From Dongia_B sp035539215 (GTDB lineage: Bacteria > Pseudomonadota > Alphaproteobacteria > Dongiales > Dongiaceae), in contig DATLIX010000200.1 of NCBI GenBank assembly GCA_035539215.1, positions 1 to 6,215 on the forward strand: a DNA stretch of 6,215 nt, written 5' to 3'. Every line of letters starts with the position of its first letter. Within the stretch, counting starts at the first letter, position 1. The notes beneath the pieces were generated by a model. That model was not told where the DNA came from, made no database searches, and was given only the letters and a program-made list of their open reading frames with translations. Shown here one piece after another: positions 1 through 4,929 of the stretch. Position numbers and translations under genes: made by a program.

Positions 1-197
1 GCATAATCCTGGAACACGTCGAAAAGGGCGGCCGAATGCAGCAGCAGATAGGGGCGGATGCGCTTGCCCCCGCCCATGGTCGCATAGCGCATGGCCTCGA
101 CCACGCGATTCTCCGCGCCATCCACCGGCGGCAGCAGGTCCGAAAGCAGCCGATTCACGGAAGCGGCGGCATCATTCAAAGCAAGTTCGATCGACAC
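1..197 (-). CDS. ispA: Polyprenyl (geranyl/farnesyl) diphosphate synthase, N-terminal part, cut by the window edge
   Basis: Only the first 65 codons are present; the gene runs off the left edge. The family condenses isopentenyl diphosphate with allylic diphosphates in the cytoplasm to give the C10-C20 precursors of quinones and undecaprenyl phosphate. The visible N-terminus has a poorly conserved helix followed by MRYATMGGGKRIRP at about residues 38-51. This GGGKRxRP element binds diphosphate and is the hallmark of short-chain trans-prenyl synthases. The aspartate-rich motifs DDxxD lie outside the window, so chain length cannot be judged. I chose the GTG at 197 because it lies 20 bases after the xseB stop with a TGGGG element about 7 bases upstream, and no better in-frame start follows xseB. 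It is probably cotranscribed with xseB. As recalled, dxs often follows ispA in alphaproteobacteria, but that cannot be seen here. Confidence 0.9.
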   Translation of the reverse strand, partial: MSIELALNDAAASVNRLLSDLLPPVDGAENRVVEAMRYATMGGGKRIRPYLLLHSAALFDVFQDY

Positions 198-217
198 GAA
201 AAACCCCAGTTCAACAA

Positions 218-499
218 TCAGTCAAGCTTGGCCGGCTCGGTGGATACCGCGCCATCCGGACCAAGAACGATCTTATCCACCTTCAACTGCGCTTCCCGCA
301 GCTTGGCCTCGCAATGCCGCTTCAACAGCGCCCCCCGTTCGTAGGAACGGATGGCATCGTCGAGCTTGTTATCGCCACGTTCCAGCCGCTTGACCAGATC
401 CTGCAGCTCCGCGAGCGCTTCCTCGAAACTAAGACCGGAAATATCGGCGGGCAATTTAGCCGCAGCCTTCCCTTCTCCGGATTTATCGATTTCGACCAT
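218..499 (-). CDS. xseB: Exodeoxyribonuclease VII small subunit
   Basis: The gene encodes 93 residues, slightly longer than the usual ~70-85 for XseB because of a charged N-terminal tail (residues 1-18) and a short C-terminal tail. XseB is the small helical subunit that assembles in several copies on the XseA catalytic subunit. The complex degrades single-stranded DNA in both directions to oligonucleotides in recombination and repair. The family core is clear: FEEALAELQDLVKRLERGD at 25-43, then LDDAIRSYERGALLKRHCEAKLREA at about 46-70, two amphipathic helices that form a coiled-coil hairpin. The ATG at 499 is preceded by AAGAG about 6 bases upstream. It lies 20 bases before ispA on the same strand, and xseA is not in this window. 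Pairing of xseB with ispA is common in proteobacteria. No defect is seen. Confidence 0.95.
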   Translation of the reverse strand: MVEIDKSGEGKAAAKLPADISGLSFEEALAELQDLVKRLERGDNKLDDAIRSYERGALLKRHCEAKLREAQLKVDKIVLGPDGAVSTEPAKLD

Positions 500-507
500 T
501 TCAACTC

Positions 508-516
508 TTATCCAAA
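508..516 (+). promoter_or_regulatory. DnaA-box-like site next to the xseB start (8 of 9)
   Basis: TTATCCAAA differs from the DnaA consensus TTATCCACA only at position 8. It lies 9 bases upstream of the xseB start codon and overlaps the leader of that gene. One imperfect site is weak evidence on its own. It is listed because a perfect site lies 165 bases away in the same intergenic gap. Confidence 0.25.
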
Positions 517-593
517 AAAAGCAGCCGCACAGATGTCCCGGCGCCCATCAAGGGCTCCTGCCGGGCATGCGGCGGCATCGGCAACTCGGCGGC

Positions 594-622
594 ATCATAA
601 GGGGCCGGACCAGCGGCAGCAA
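594..622 (-). promoter_or_regulatory. Candidate promoter for xseB-ispA
   Basis: On the minus strand, TTGCTG (617-622) is followed after 17 bases by TATGAT (594-599). The -10 box matches 5 of 6 sigma70 positions, but the -35 box only 3 of 6. The predicted start would be near 587, giving a leader of about 88 bases before xseB. The spacing is ideal, but the match is modest and GC-rich alphaproteobacterial promoters are poorly predicted by consensus. Confidence 0.3.
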
Positions 623-680
623 GTGTCCTGCCGGCCAGGATTTCAGCCGTTCTTTTAGCGACTTACGGGCGCCGAGAACC

Positions 681-689
681 TGTGGATAA
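681..689 (-). promoter_or_regulatory. Perfect consensus DnaA box
   Basis: The minus strand reads TTATCCACA, identical to the strong (R1-type) DnaA box. It lies about 25 bases downstream of the deacetylase stop codon, in noncoding DNA. A 7/9 relative, CTATCCACG, lies at 715-723 on the plus strand across the end of the deacetylase gene. By chance a 9-base match on either strand would be expected well under once in a window this size. Whether DnaA binds here is not known. Confidence 0.4.
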
Positions 690-694
690 CTTCA

Positions 695-711
695 TCGGCG
701 GGTGCCGCCGA
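695..711 (-). terminator. GC-rich hairpin after the HDAC-like gene
   Basis: TCGGCGG (695-701) and CCGCCGA (705-711) are perfect complements around a 3-base loop, giving a 7-bp, very GC-rich stem starting 3 bases beyond the deacetylase stop. In the minus-strand transcript no U-run follows, so it is not a textbook intrinsic terminator. It may pause polymerase, protect the 3' end or work with Rho. Confidence 0.4.
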
Positions 712-714
712 GCG

Positions 715-1644
715 CTATCCACGCATCAGCGCAGCCACATGGGCGGCCGAGCTGTCAGCCAGCGCCTGCAGGTCATATCCGCCCTCCAGGGCCGAAATAA
801 GGCGCCCCTGGCACAGACGTTTCGCCAGCGACAGCAATTCCGTGGTTGCCCAAGCAAAATCCGCCGTTTCCAGTTCGAGACTGGCCAGGGGATCGGCTTC
901 ATGGGCATCGAAACCGGCCGATATCATGATGAGATCCGGCGCGAAGGCTGCGATGGCCGGCAGAACCTGTGCCGTCATTGCATTGCGAAAAGCAGCCGAG
1001 CCGGCACCCGGCGGCAGCGGGCTGTTGACGATATTGCCGACCCCGCGCTCGGATCGCGCGCCCGTCCCGGGATAGAGCGGCATTTGATGAGTCGAGGCAT
1101 AGAAGAAGTCGGGGTCGGCGGCAAAACTGTGCTGCGTGCCATTGCCGTGATGCACATCGAAATCCATCACCGCCACACGCTGCCAGCCATACACGGCGCG
1201 CGCATGAGCGGCCCCGATCGCCACATTGTTGAAAAGACAAAAGCCCATCGCCCGATCGGCTTCGGCATGATGCCCGGGCGGCCGCACGGCGCAAAAGGCA
1301 TTGTCGATCTCGCCGGCGGCAAGCCTGTCCACTGCCAGGATCACAGCCCCGGCCGCGCGCAACGCAGCCTCGCCGGAGCCCGGTGAAACGATCGTATCAC
1401 CGTCCAGCATGGCATGGCCTTCGGCGGGAATTGCCGCGAAAACCGTTTCGACATAGCCGGCATCATGAATGCGCTCGATTGCTTCGCGCTCGGCCGTCGG
1501 CGCCTCGATCCACTGCAAGCCGGCAAATTCCGGCGCCTGCAGGGCCTGCAGCACGGCACGCAGGCGGTCGATGCGTTCCGGATGGCCACGCCCGGTGTCA
1601 TGTTCCAGACAGGCCGGATGGGTAATCAGGGCGGTTCGCATCAT
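715..1644 (-). CDS. Class II histone-deacetylase-like amidohydrolase
   Basis: The 309-residue protein belongs to the HDAC / acetoin-utilisation (AcuC) / acetylpolyamine amidohydrolase superfamily. These zinc enzymes hydrolyse acetyl-amide bonds on lysine side chains, polyamines or small molecules in the cytoplasm. The class II-type signature is complete: RPPGHHAE at 121-128 with the active-site His pair 125/126; GFCLFNN at 134-140; DFDVHHGNGT at 161-170 with zinc ligands Asp163 and His165; SAGFDAH at 242-248 with ligand Asp246; and EGGYDL at 287-292 with the transition-state Tyr290. The ATG at 1644 overlaps the DUF423 stop as ATGA and has GAGGAG 6 bases upstream; an adjacent second ATG at 1641 is also possible. 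A longer open frame extends upstream through the DUF423 gene, but it is antifamily sequence and not used. The natural substrate cannot be read from the sequence. Bacteria lack histones of the eukaryotic type, so protein deacetylation or polyamine deacetylation are the main options. Confidence 0.93.
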   Translation of the reverse strand: MMRTALITHPACLEHDTGRGHPERIDRLRAVLQALQAPEFAGLQWIEAPTAEREAIERIHDAGYVETVFAAIPAEGHAMLDGDTIVSPGSGEAALRAAGAVILAVDRLAAGEIDNAFCAVRPPGHHAEADRAMGFCLFNNVAIGAAHARAVYGWQRVAVMDFDVHHGNGTQHSFAADPDFFYASTHQMPLYPGTGARSERGVGNIVNSPLPPGAGSAAFRNAMTAQVLPAIAAFAPDLIMISAGFDAHEADPLASLELETADFAWATTELLSLAKRLCQGRLISALEGGYDLQALADSSAAHVAALMRG

Positions 1645-2033
1645 GGCGTGCTCCTCTTCGCCGCGTGGAAATGACGCCAGCCCAAAATGATCAGCAGCAC
1701 CCAGCCGATGATCATGAGCATGCCGCCCACCGGCGTTACGAAAACAACCCAGGGCCATTGCACCAGAGCGAGGACGTAAAGGCTGCCGCCAAACAGCAGC
1801 GAGCCCAAAAAGAAACAGCCGCCGAGGACGCCGAACCAAAGCGGCGCAATCCGGCCTGAGAGGCTCGCCAGCCCCAGCAGGGCCGCTGCATGCCACAGCT
1901 GATAGCCGGCGCCGGTCTTGACCCATTCGACGATGGTCGGATCGCCCAGCCGGGCGAGGCCGTGGGCGGCAAAAGCGCCGAAGCCAACCCCCATCGCCCC
2001 ACTGATACCGGCGACAATCAGAGCAAAGGACAT
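1641..2033 (-). CDS. DUF423 family small integral membrane protein
   Basis: The 130-residue hydrophobic protein matches the DUF423 (YgdD-like) family, whose members are about 120-130 residues and have no established biochemical role. About four membrane segments are visible: roughly 2-23, 44-58, 64-90 and 95-119. Family motifs are GAFAAHGL at 19-26, YQLWHAAALL at 44-53 and the TPVGGMLMIIGW element at 100-111. The short tail after the last helix is basic (HFHAAKRSTP), which predicts it lies in the cytoplasm. I chose the ATG at 2033 because the first helix then starts at once, as in relatives. Its ribosome binding site is poor. An in-frame ATG at 2087 adds 18 polar residues and has AGGA about 11 bases upstream, so it remains possible. 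The stop overlaps the start of the deacetylase gene, implying translational coupling. Confidence 0.88.
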   Translation of the reverse strand: MSFALIVAGISGAMGVGFGAFAAHGLARLGDPTIVEWVKTGAGYQLWHAAALLGLASLSGRIAPLWFGVLGGCFFLGSLLFGGSLYVLALVQWPWVVFVTPVGGMLMIIGWVLLIILGWRHFHAAKRSTP

Positions 2034-2243
2034 CTGGCATTCTGATCCACTTCTTCCAGCCGACGTCCCGTTCTTAGTCAATGCCATTTCGTTACATTCC
2101 TGCTTCAGCTGGTGGAAAGAAAAGCCTGTTGCCGCGGGTGCTCTGTGGCATTATCGCCTCGAACCGACCGATCTGGCTATCGTGATCCCGCCGAGGGAAC
2201 AGGATGGCGCGGAAAGGCCGCAGGATATCTTGCAGTGGATCCC

Positions 2244-2264
2244 ACCCCGGCAAAGGTGCGGGGT
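2244..2264 (+). promoter_or_regulatory. Hairpin just upstream of the paaG start
   Basis: ACCCCG (2244-2249) and CGGGGT (2259-2264) are perfect complements around a 9-base loop. The stem ends 21 bases before the ATG, so in the mRNA it would sit just 5' of the ribosome binding site. A competing pairing, CACC (2243-2246) with GGTG (2255-2258), is possible. It lies in the 252-base divergent gap between DUF423 and paaG. I could not identify a convincing promoter for either direction in that gap. Confidence 0.25.
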
Positions 2265-2285
2265 CGAAGATGGAAGCAGAACGGC

Positions 2286-3071
2286 ATGACCGACACATCA
2301 ATCCTCCTCAACCGTAACGGCCCGGTTTTGACGCTGACGCTCAACCGGCCGGATAAGCTCAACAGCCTGACCATCGACATGCTGAGCGAGATCGGCGATG
2401 CGCTCTCGGATATCGCCTCCGACGACGCCTTGCGCGTGCTGGTCGTCACGGGTGCTGGCCGTGGTTTTTGCGCCGGTCAGGACCTGCGACAGGCGGGCGC
2501 CATCGGCGACGGGCGCGCAGTGCGGAATGTCATCGAGCGTCATTACAATCCCATCATCCGGCAGATCCGCAATCTGAAGCTGCCGGTGATTGCCGCCGTC
2601 AACGGGATCGCCGCCGGCGCCGGCGCCAATCTCGCCCTCGCCTGCGATCTTGTCGTTGCCACTGAAAGTGCCAGCTTCACCCAGGCGTTCTGCCGCATCG
2701 GCCTCATTCCCGATGCCGGCGGCACCTACTTCCTGCCCCGCCTCGTCGGCCATGCCCGCGCCCTCGGCCTCGCCCTGCTGGGCAATAGCCTGGATGCGAA
2801 AACGGCGGCCGAATGGGGCCTGATCTGGCAGGCGGTACCGGACGCCTCCTTCCAATCGACCGTCGATGCCCTGGCGGCGCGGCTCTCAACGGCGCCGACG
2901 GCGGCCTTGGCCCTGATCAAGCAGGCGCTCAATGCCAGCGGCCACCATTCGCTGGAAGAGCAACTGGCGACCGAAGCCGAATTGCAGCCTTTGGCGGCCG
3001 AGACCGAAGATTTCCAGGAGGGTGTACAGTCGTTCTTGCAGAAACGCGCACCGAATTTCGCAGGACGCTGA
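2286..3071 (+). CDS. paaG: PaaG-type enoyl-CoA hydratase/isomerase (crotonase family)
   Basis: The 261-residue protein is a full-length crotonase-fold enzyme. PaaG isomerises ring-1,2-epoxyphenylacetyl-CoA to the oxepin-CoA in aerobic phenylacetate degradation, and later shifts double bonds in the same pathway. PaaG-like features include GRGFCAGQDL at 59-68 and GIAAGAGANLALACDLV at 107-123, which form the oxyanion hole and CoA pocket. GLIPDAGGTYFLPRLVG at 139-155 places Asp143 where PaaG uses a catalytic aspartate and where true hydratases have glutamate. ALLGNSLDAKTAAEWGLIW at 163-181 is also typical of PaaG. E. coli PaaG is about the same length. The ATG at 2286 has GGAAG about 9 bases upstream; the open frame continues upstream but loses family similarity. 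No other paa gene is visible, so the enzyme may serve another acyl-CoA route. It is 7 bases from the MBL gene and probably cotranscribed. Confidence 0.85.
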   Translation: MTDTSILLNRNGPVLTLTLNRPDKLNSLTIDMLSEIGDALSDIASDDALRVLVVTGAGRGFCAGQDLRQAGAIGDGRAVRNVIERHYNPIIRQIRNLKLPVIAAVNGIAAGAGANLALACDLVVATESASFTQAFCRIGLIPDAGGTYFLPRLVGHARALGLALLGNSLDAKTAAEWGLIWQAVPDASFQSTVDALAARLSTAPTAALALIKQALNASGHHSLEEQLATEAELQPLAAETEDFQEGVQSFLQKRAPNFAGR

Positions 3072-3078
3072 GGCCGCT

Positions 3079-3846
3079 ATGCTGCCCATTGCCGATCGCT
3101 GGTTTGAGATCGAACGCATCAGTGACGATATCACGCTGCTCTATGAGCCGCATGTCGTGCCACTCATGCGCTGCAATATCTGGCATGTGCGCGGGCGCGA
3201 CCGCGATCTGATGATCGATACCGGCATGGGCATTGCCAGCCTGCGCGAAGCGGCGCAGCACCTGCTTGAGAAGAAAGTGACGGCGGTCGCCACCCATACC
3301 CATGCCGACCACATGGGCGGCCATCACGAATTCGAACACACGCTGGTGCACCGGCTGGAAGCCGACAATCTGCGGGTACCGACGGAGAAAGGCACCTTGC
3401 TCGCCGCCGTCATCGGCGCGGACGCCATCCGCAAATACAGTGTTGCCGGCTATCCGATGGAGGGCGACCTCATCACCGCCTTGCCCCATGCCGGGTATGA
3501 CATGAACAGCTACGGCATCAAGCCGGCGCCGGTAACGGAGATCGTCGAGGAAGGCGACGTCGTCGATCTCGGCAACCGGCATTTCGAAATCCTGCACCTG
3601 CCGGGACATTCGCCCGGCAGCATCGGCCTTTGGGAACCGGCGACCCAGACCCTGTTCTCGGGCGATGCGATCTATGACGGCCCGCTGCTGGATGAAATCG
3701 GCGGCGCCCATATCCCTACCTATATCCGCACCATGAAGCGATTGCGCGACCTGCCGGTGCGCATCGTCCATGCGGGACACGATCCCAGTTTCGGCCGCGA
3801 CCGTTTGGTTGAACTGGTCGACGCCTATCTGGCGAAGCGCGCGTGA
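3079..3846 (+). CDS. MBL-fold metallo-hydrolase, MBLAC2-like (possible acyl-CoA thioesterase)
   Basis: The 255-residue soluble protein has the complete metallo-beta-lactamase fold signature: THTHADH at 72-78 (His73, His75, Asp77, His78), PGHSPGS at 175-181 with His177, SGDAIYDG at 194-201 with Asp196, and AGHDPSFG at 232-239 with His234. It is therefore expected to bind two metal ions and hydrolyse an ester, thioester or lactone. From memory, its N-terminal NIWHVRGRDRDLMIDTG (33-49), the EGDVVDLG stretch (158-165) and the SGDxxYDG stretch resemble animal MBLAC2, reported as a long-chain acyl-CoA hydrolase; I could not align them formally. No signal peptide is visible. The ATG at 3079 has GAGG 5 bases upstream and lies 7 bases after paaG. 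That context favours a CoA-thioester substrate, but this is inference. Lactonase or glyoxalase-like activity is an alternative. Confidence 0.85.
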   Translation: MLPIADRWFEIERISDDITLLYEPHVVPLMRCNIWHVRGRDRDLMIDTGMGIASLREAAQHLLEKKVTAVATHTHADHMGGHHEFEHTLVHRLEADNLRVPTEKGTLLAAVIGADAIRKYSVAGYPMEGDLITALPHAGYDMNSYGIKPAPVTEIVEEGDVVDLGNRHFEILHLPGHSPGSIGLWEPATQTLFSGDAIYDGPLLDEIGGAHIPTYIRTMKRLRDLPVRIVHAGHDPSFGRDRLVELVDAYLAKRA

Positions 3847-3858
3847 CATGCTCGCGCG

Positions 3859-3898
3859 GCTCACCTGAAAGGGGCCTGACAGCCTGGCCTGGGTGAGC
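3859..3898 (+). terminator. Imperfect hairpin after the paaG-MBL operon
   Basis: GCTCACC (3859-3865) pairs perfectly with GGTGAGC (3892-3898). Inside, GGCC at 3873-3876 can pair with GGCC at 3886-3889 across a 9-base loop, leaving an asymmetric bulge. It starts 13 bases after the MBL stop codon. No U-run follows, so it is a candidate 3'-end structure or Rho-assisted terminator, not a standard intrinsic terminator. Confidence 0.35.
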
Positions 3899-3927
3899 GA
3901 GCCTCGAGAGGTCTGCCAAATCACCTT

Positions 3928-3955
3928 TCGACAATAAATTATTCAATGATATAAG
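3928..3955 (+). promoter_or_regulatory. Candidate distal promoter for cysQ or a leader RNA
   Basis: TCGACA (3928-3933; 5 of 6 to TTGACA) is followed after 16 bases by TATAAG (3950-3955; 5 of 6 to TATAAT). The region between is A/T-rich, as expected for strong sigma70 promoters. The predicted start near 3962 lies just 5' of the interleaved inverted repeats, so these would be the first structure in the transcript. The leader before cysQ would be about 155 bases. Confidence 0.45.
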
Positions 3956-3966
3956 ATAGATAGAGG

Positions 3967-4004
3967 ATATCGTGGCGGCGGGTCACGATATTTGGCCTAC
4001 CCGC
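3967..4004 (+). promoter_or_regulatory. Interleaved inverted repeats, possible H-type pseudoknot
   Basis: ATATCGTG (3967-3974) pairs perfectly with CACGATAT (3984-3991), giving an 8-bp stem that two G-T pairs can extend. The loop contains GCGGGT (3978-3983), which pairs perfectly with ACCCGC (3999-4004). The crossing loops are 3 bases (3975-3977) and 7 bases (3992-3998), and the two stems abut without a gap, which is compatible with a compact H-type pseudoknot. As DNA, the first repeat alone could instead be an operator overlapping the start of the distal promoter. It does not match, as far as I recall, the SAM-II consensus or other known pseudoknot riboswitches. Confidence 0.4.
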
Positions 4005-4027
4005 TTCCGTCATATCATAGCCGTGAC

Positions 4028-4056
4028 TTGTCAGGCGTTGCCCTGCAGCCTATAGA
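4028..4056 (+). promoter_or_regulatory. Candidate proximal promoter for cysQ
   Basis: TTGTCA (4028-4033; 5 of 6 to the -35 consensus) is followed after exactly 17 bases by TATAGA (4051-4056; 4 of 6 to the -10 consensus). The predicted start near 4063 would give a leader of about 54 bases before cysQ, with its AAGGAA ribosome binding site. Together with the distal candidate this suggests tandem promoters, one of which would bypass the structured segment. Confidence 0.45.
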
Positions 4057-4116
4057 CAGCGCCATCTAAACGATCTCAGACGGCGCCATCGCCTGCCTTC
4101 AAGGAACATATTCATT

Positions 4117-4905
4117 ATGACACAGACTGAGCTGACCAGATCCGACCTGGTTGCGGAATTGGAAAAGGTGGCGATCACGGCCGGCGACGTTATCCTCGAG
4201 ATCTATAACAGCGATTTCACCCATGATCGCAAACAGGACCAATCACCTGTCACCGAGGCCGACCTGGCCGGCGAAAAGGTGATCACCGCGGCGTTGCGGC
4301 GCCTGACGCCGCATATTCCCATCGTCGCCGAGGAAGATGCCGCCGCCAATGGCCTGCCCCCGGAAGCGGCCAAAGCCTTCTGGCTGGTTGATCCCCTGGA
4401 CGGCACCAAGGAATTCATCGCCCGCAACGGTGAGTTCACCGTCAACATCGCCTTGATCGAACATGGCCGGCCGACTGTCGGCGTCGTGCATCTGCCGGTA
4501 TTGGGCCAGACTTATAGCACCGACGGCAAGCAGACTTGGCGTCAGACCGCCGGCCAGCCGCGCCAGCCGATCAGCGCACGTCACGTGCCACCGGCAGGCG
4601 CCGTCATGACCATCAGCCGTTCGCATGCGGATAAGGAACTGGCCAAGGCATCGGAAATGGGCGAACCCATCGCCGACACCATGGTGGCCGGCTCCTCGCT
4701 CAAATTCTGCCGCCTCGCCGAAGGGGTCGCCGATATTTATCCGCGCTTCGGCCCGACCATGGAATGGGATACCGCGGCCGGCCATGCGGTGCTTGCCGCC
4801 GCGGGCGGATCGGTGCGCGAACTGGACGGCAGCCCCCTGCTCTATGGCAAGCCCGGCTTTCGCAATCCGCATTTCATCGCCCGTGGCCGGGACAAGACAG
4901 CGTGA
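4117..4905 (+). CDS. cysQ: 3'(2'),5'-bisphosphate nucleotidase CysQ
   Basis: The 262-residue protein is a full-length inositol-monophosphatase-superfamily enzyme. CysQ removes the 3'-phosphate from phosphoadenosine phosphate (PAP), a by-product of sulfate assimilation and of acyl-carrier-protein phosphopantetheinylation, giving AMP. PAP inhibits sulfotransferases and some RNases. Signatures in order: SPVTEADLAGE at 43-53; VAEED at 70-74 with metal ligand Glu72; WLVDPLDGTKEFI at 89-101 with ligands Asp92 and Asp95; and MEWDTAAGHAVL at 215-226 with ligand Asp218. The KEF after DGT is typical of CysQ rather than SuhB. It is expected to be cytosolic or membrane-associated, and to need Mg2+ and be sensitive to Li+, as the family is. 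The ATG at 4117 has AAGGAA 10 bases upstream. The Sua5 gene follows after 24 bases and is probably cotranscribed. Confidence 0.93.
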   Translation: MTQTELTRSDLVAELEKVAITAGDVILEIYNSDFTHDRKQDQSPVTEADLAGEKVITAALRRLTPHIPIVAEEDAAANGLPPEAAKAFWLVDPLDGTKEFIARNGEFTVNIALIEHGRPTVGVVHLPVLGQTYSTDGKQTWRQTAGQPRQPISARHVPPAGAVMTISRSHADKELAKASEMGEPIADTMVAGSSLKFCRLAEGVADIYPRFGPTMEWDTAAGHAVLAAAGGSVRELDGSPLLYGKPGFRNPHFIARGRDKTA

Positions 4906-4929
4906 ATTGCGGCCCTCGGGGCTAAGTGC

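Larger units (their letters stand above)
500..714. other. Intergenic region between the HDAC-like gene and xseB
   Basis: I see no credible gene in these 215 bases; both neighbours are on the minus strand. The stretch contains a GC-rich hairpin just past the deacetylase stop, a perfect DnaA-box consensus, a minus-strand promoter candidate, a 10-bp repeat (CGGCGGCATC at 570-579 and 587-596) and a 9-bp repeat (TCCTGCCGG at 556-564 and 626-634). A run of seven A's at 514-520 reads as T7 on the minus strand, just upstream of the xseB ribosome binding site. The repeats are GC-rich and short enough to be partly compositional. The gap suggests that xseB-ispA has its own promoter instead of relying on read-through. 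Confidence 0.6.
3847..4116. other. Intergenic region upstream of cysQ with an AT-rich island
   Basis: I see no gene in these 270 bases. The 5' part holds a hairpin after the MBL gene. About 3920-4020 is far richer in A/T than the flanks and contains a promoter candidate followed by two interleaved inverted repeats. A second promoter candidate lies at 4028-4056. An 8-bp direct repeat, GCGCCATC, occurs at 4059-4066 and 4083-4090. AAGGAA at 4101-4106, 10 bases before the ATG, is the cysQ ribosome binding site. ATGATAT (3946-3952) and ATATCAT (4012-4018) also form an inverted pair around the structured part. Confidence 0.7.

Noticed and set aside
514..545. A possible intrinsic terminator on the minus strand: a T7 run after GCCG...CGGC.
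   Set aside because: The stem is only 4 bp with an 11-base loop, and the T-run sits directly before the xseB ribosome binding site, where termination would silence the gene.
570..596. A tandem repeat or CRISPR-like spacing from CGGCGGCATC repeated 17 bases apart.
   Set aside because: There are only two short copies with a GC-rich, codon-like composition. No third copy or regular array exists.
500..714. A chromosomal origin, because of the DnaA boxes.
   Set aside because: There is only one perfect box and one near match, no clear AT-rich unwinding region and no origin-associated gene nearby.
682..1386. A 234-codon plus-strand open frame opposite the HDAC-like gene.
   Set aside because: It is antisense to the zinc-binding motifs of a clear gene and has no recognisable domain.
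1645..2040. An upstream extension of the HDAC-like frame through the DUF423 gene.
   Set aside because: The extension is arginine-rich, unlike any HDAC. The ATG at 1644 has a good ribosome binding site and an ATGA overlap with the DUF423 gene.
2929..3924. A long open frame on the minus strand opposite the end of paaG and the MBL gene.
   Set aside because: It is antisense to two well-supported genes, has no recognisable domain and is low-complexity in character, as expected from GC-rich codon bias.
3967..4004. A SAM-II riboswitch, because of the pseudoknot shape and alphaproteobacterial context.
   Set aside because: The conserved SAM-II core sequence as I remember it is absent, and the downstream gene is cysQ, not a methionine biosynthesis gene.
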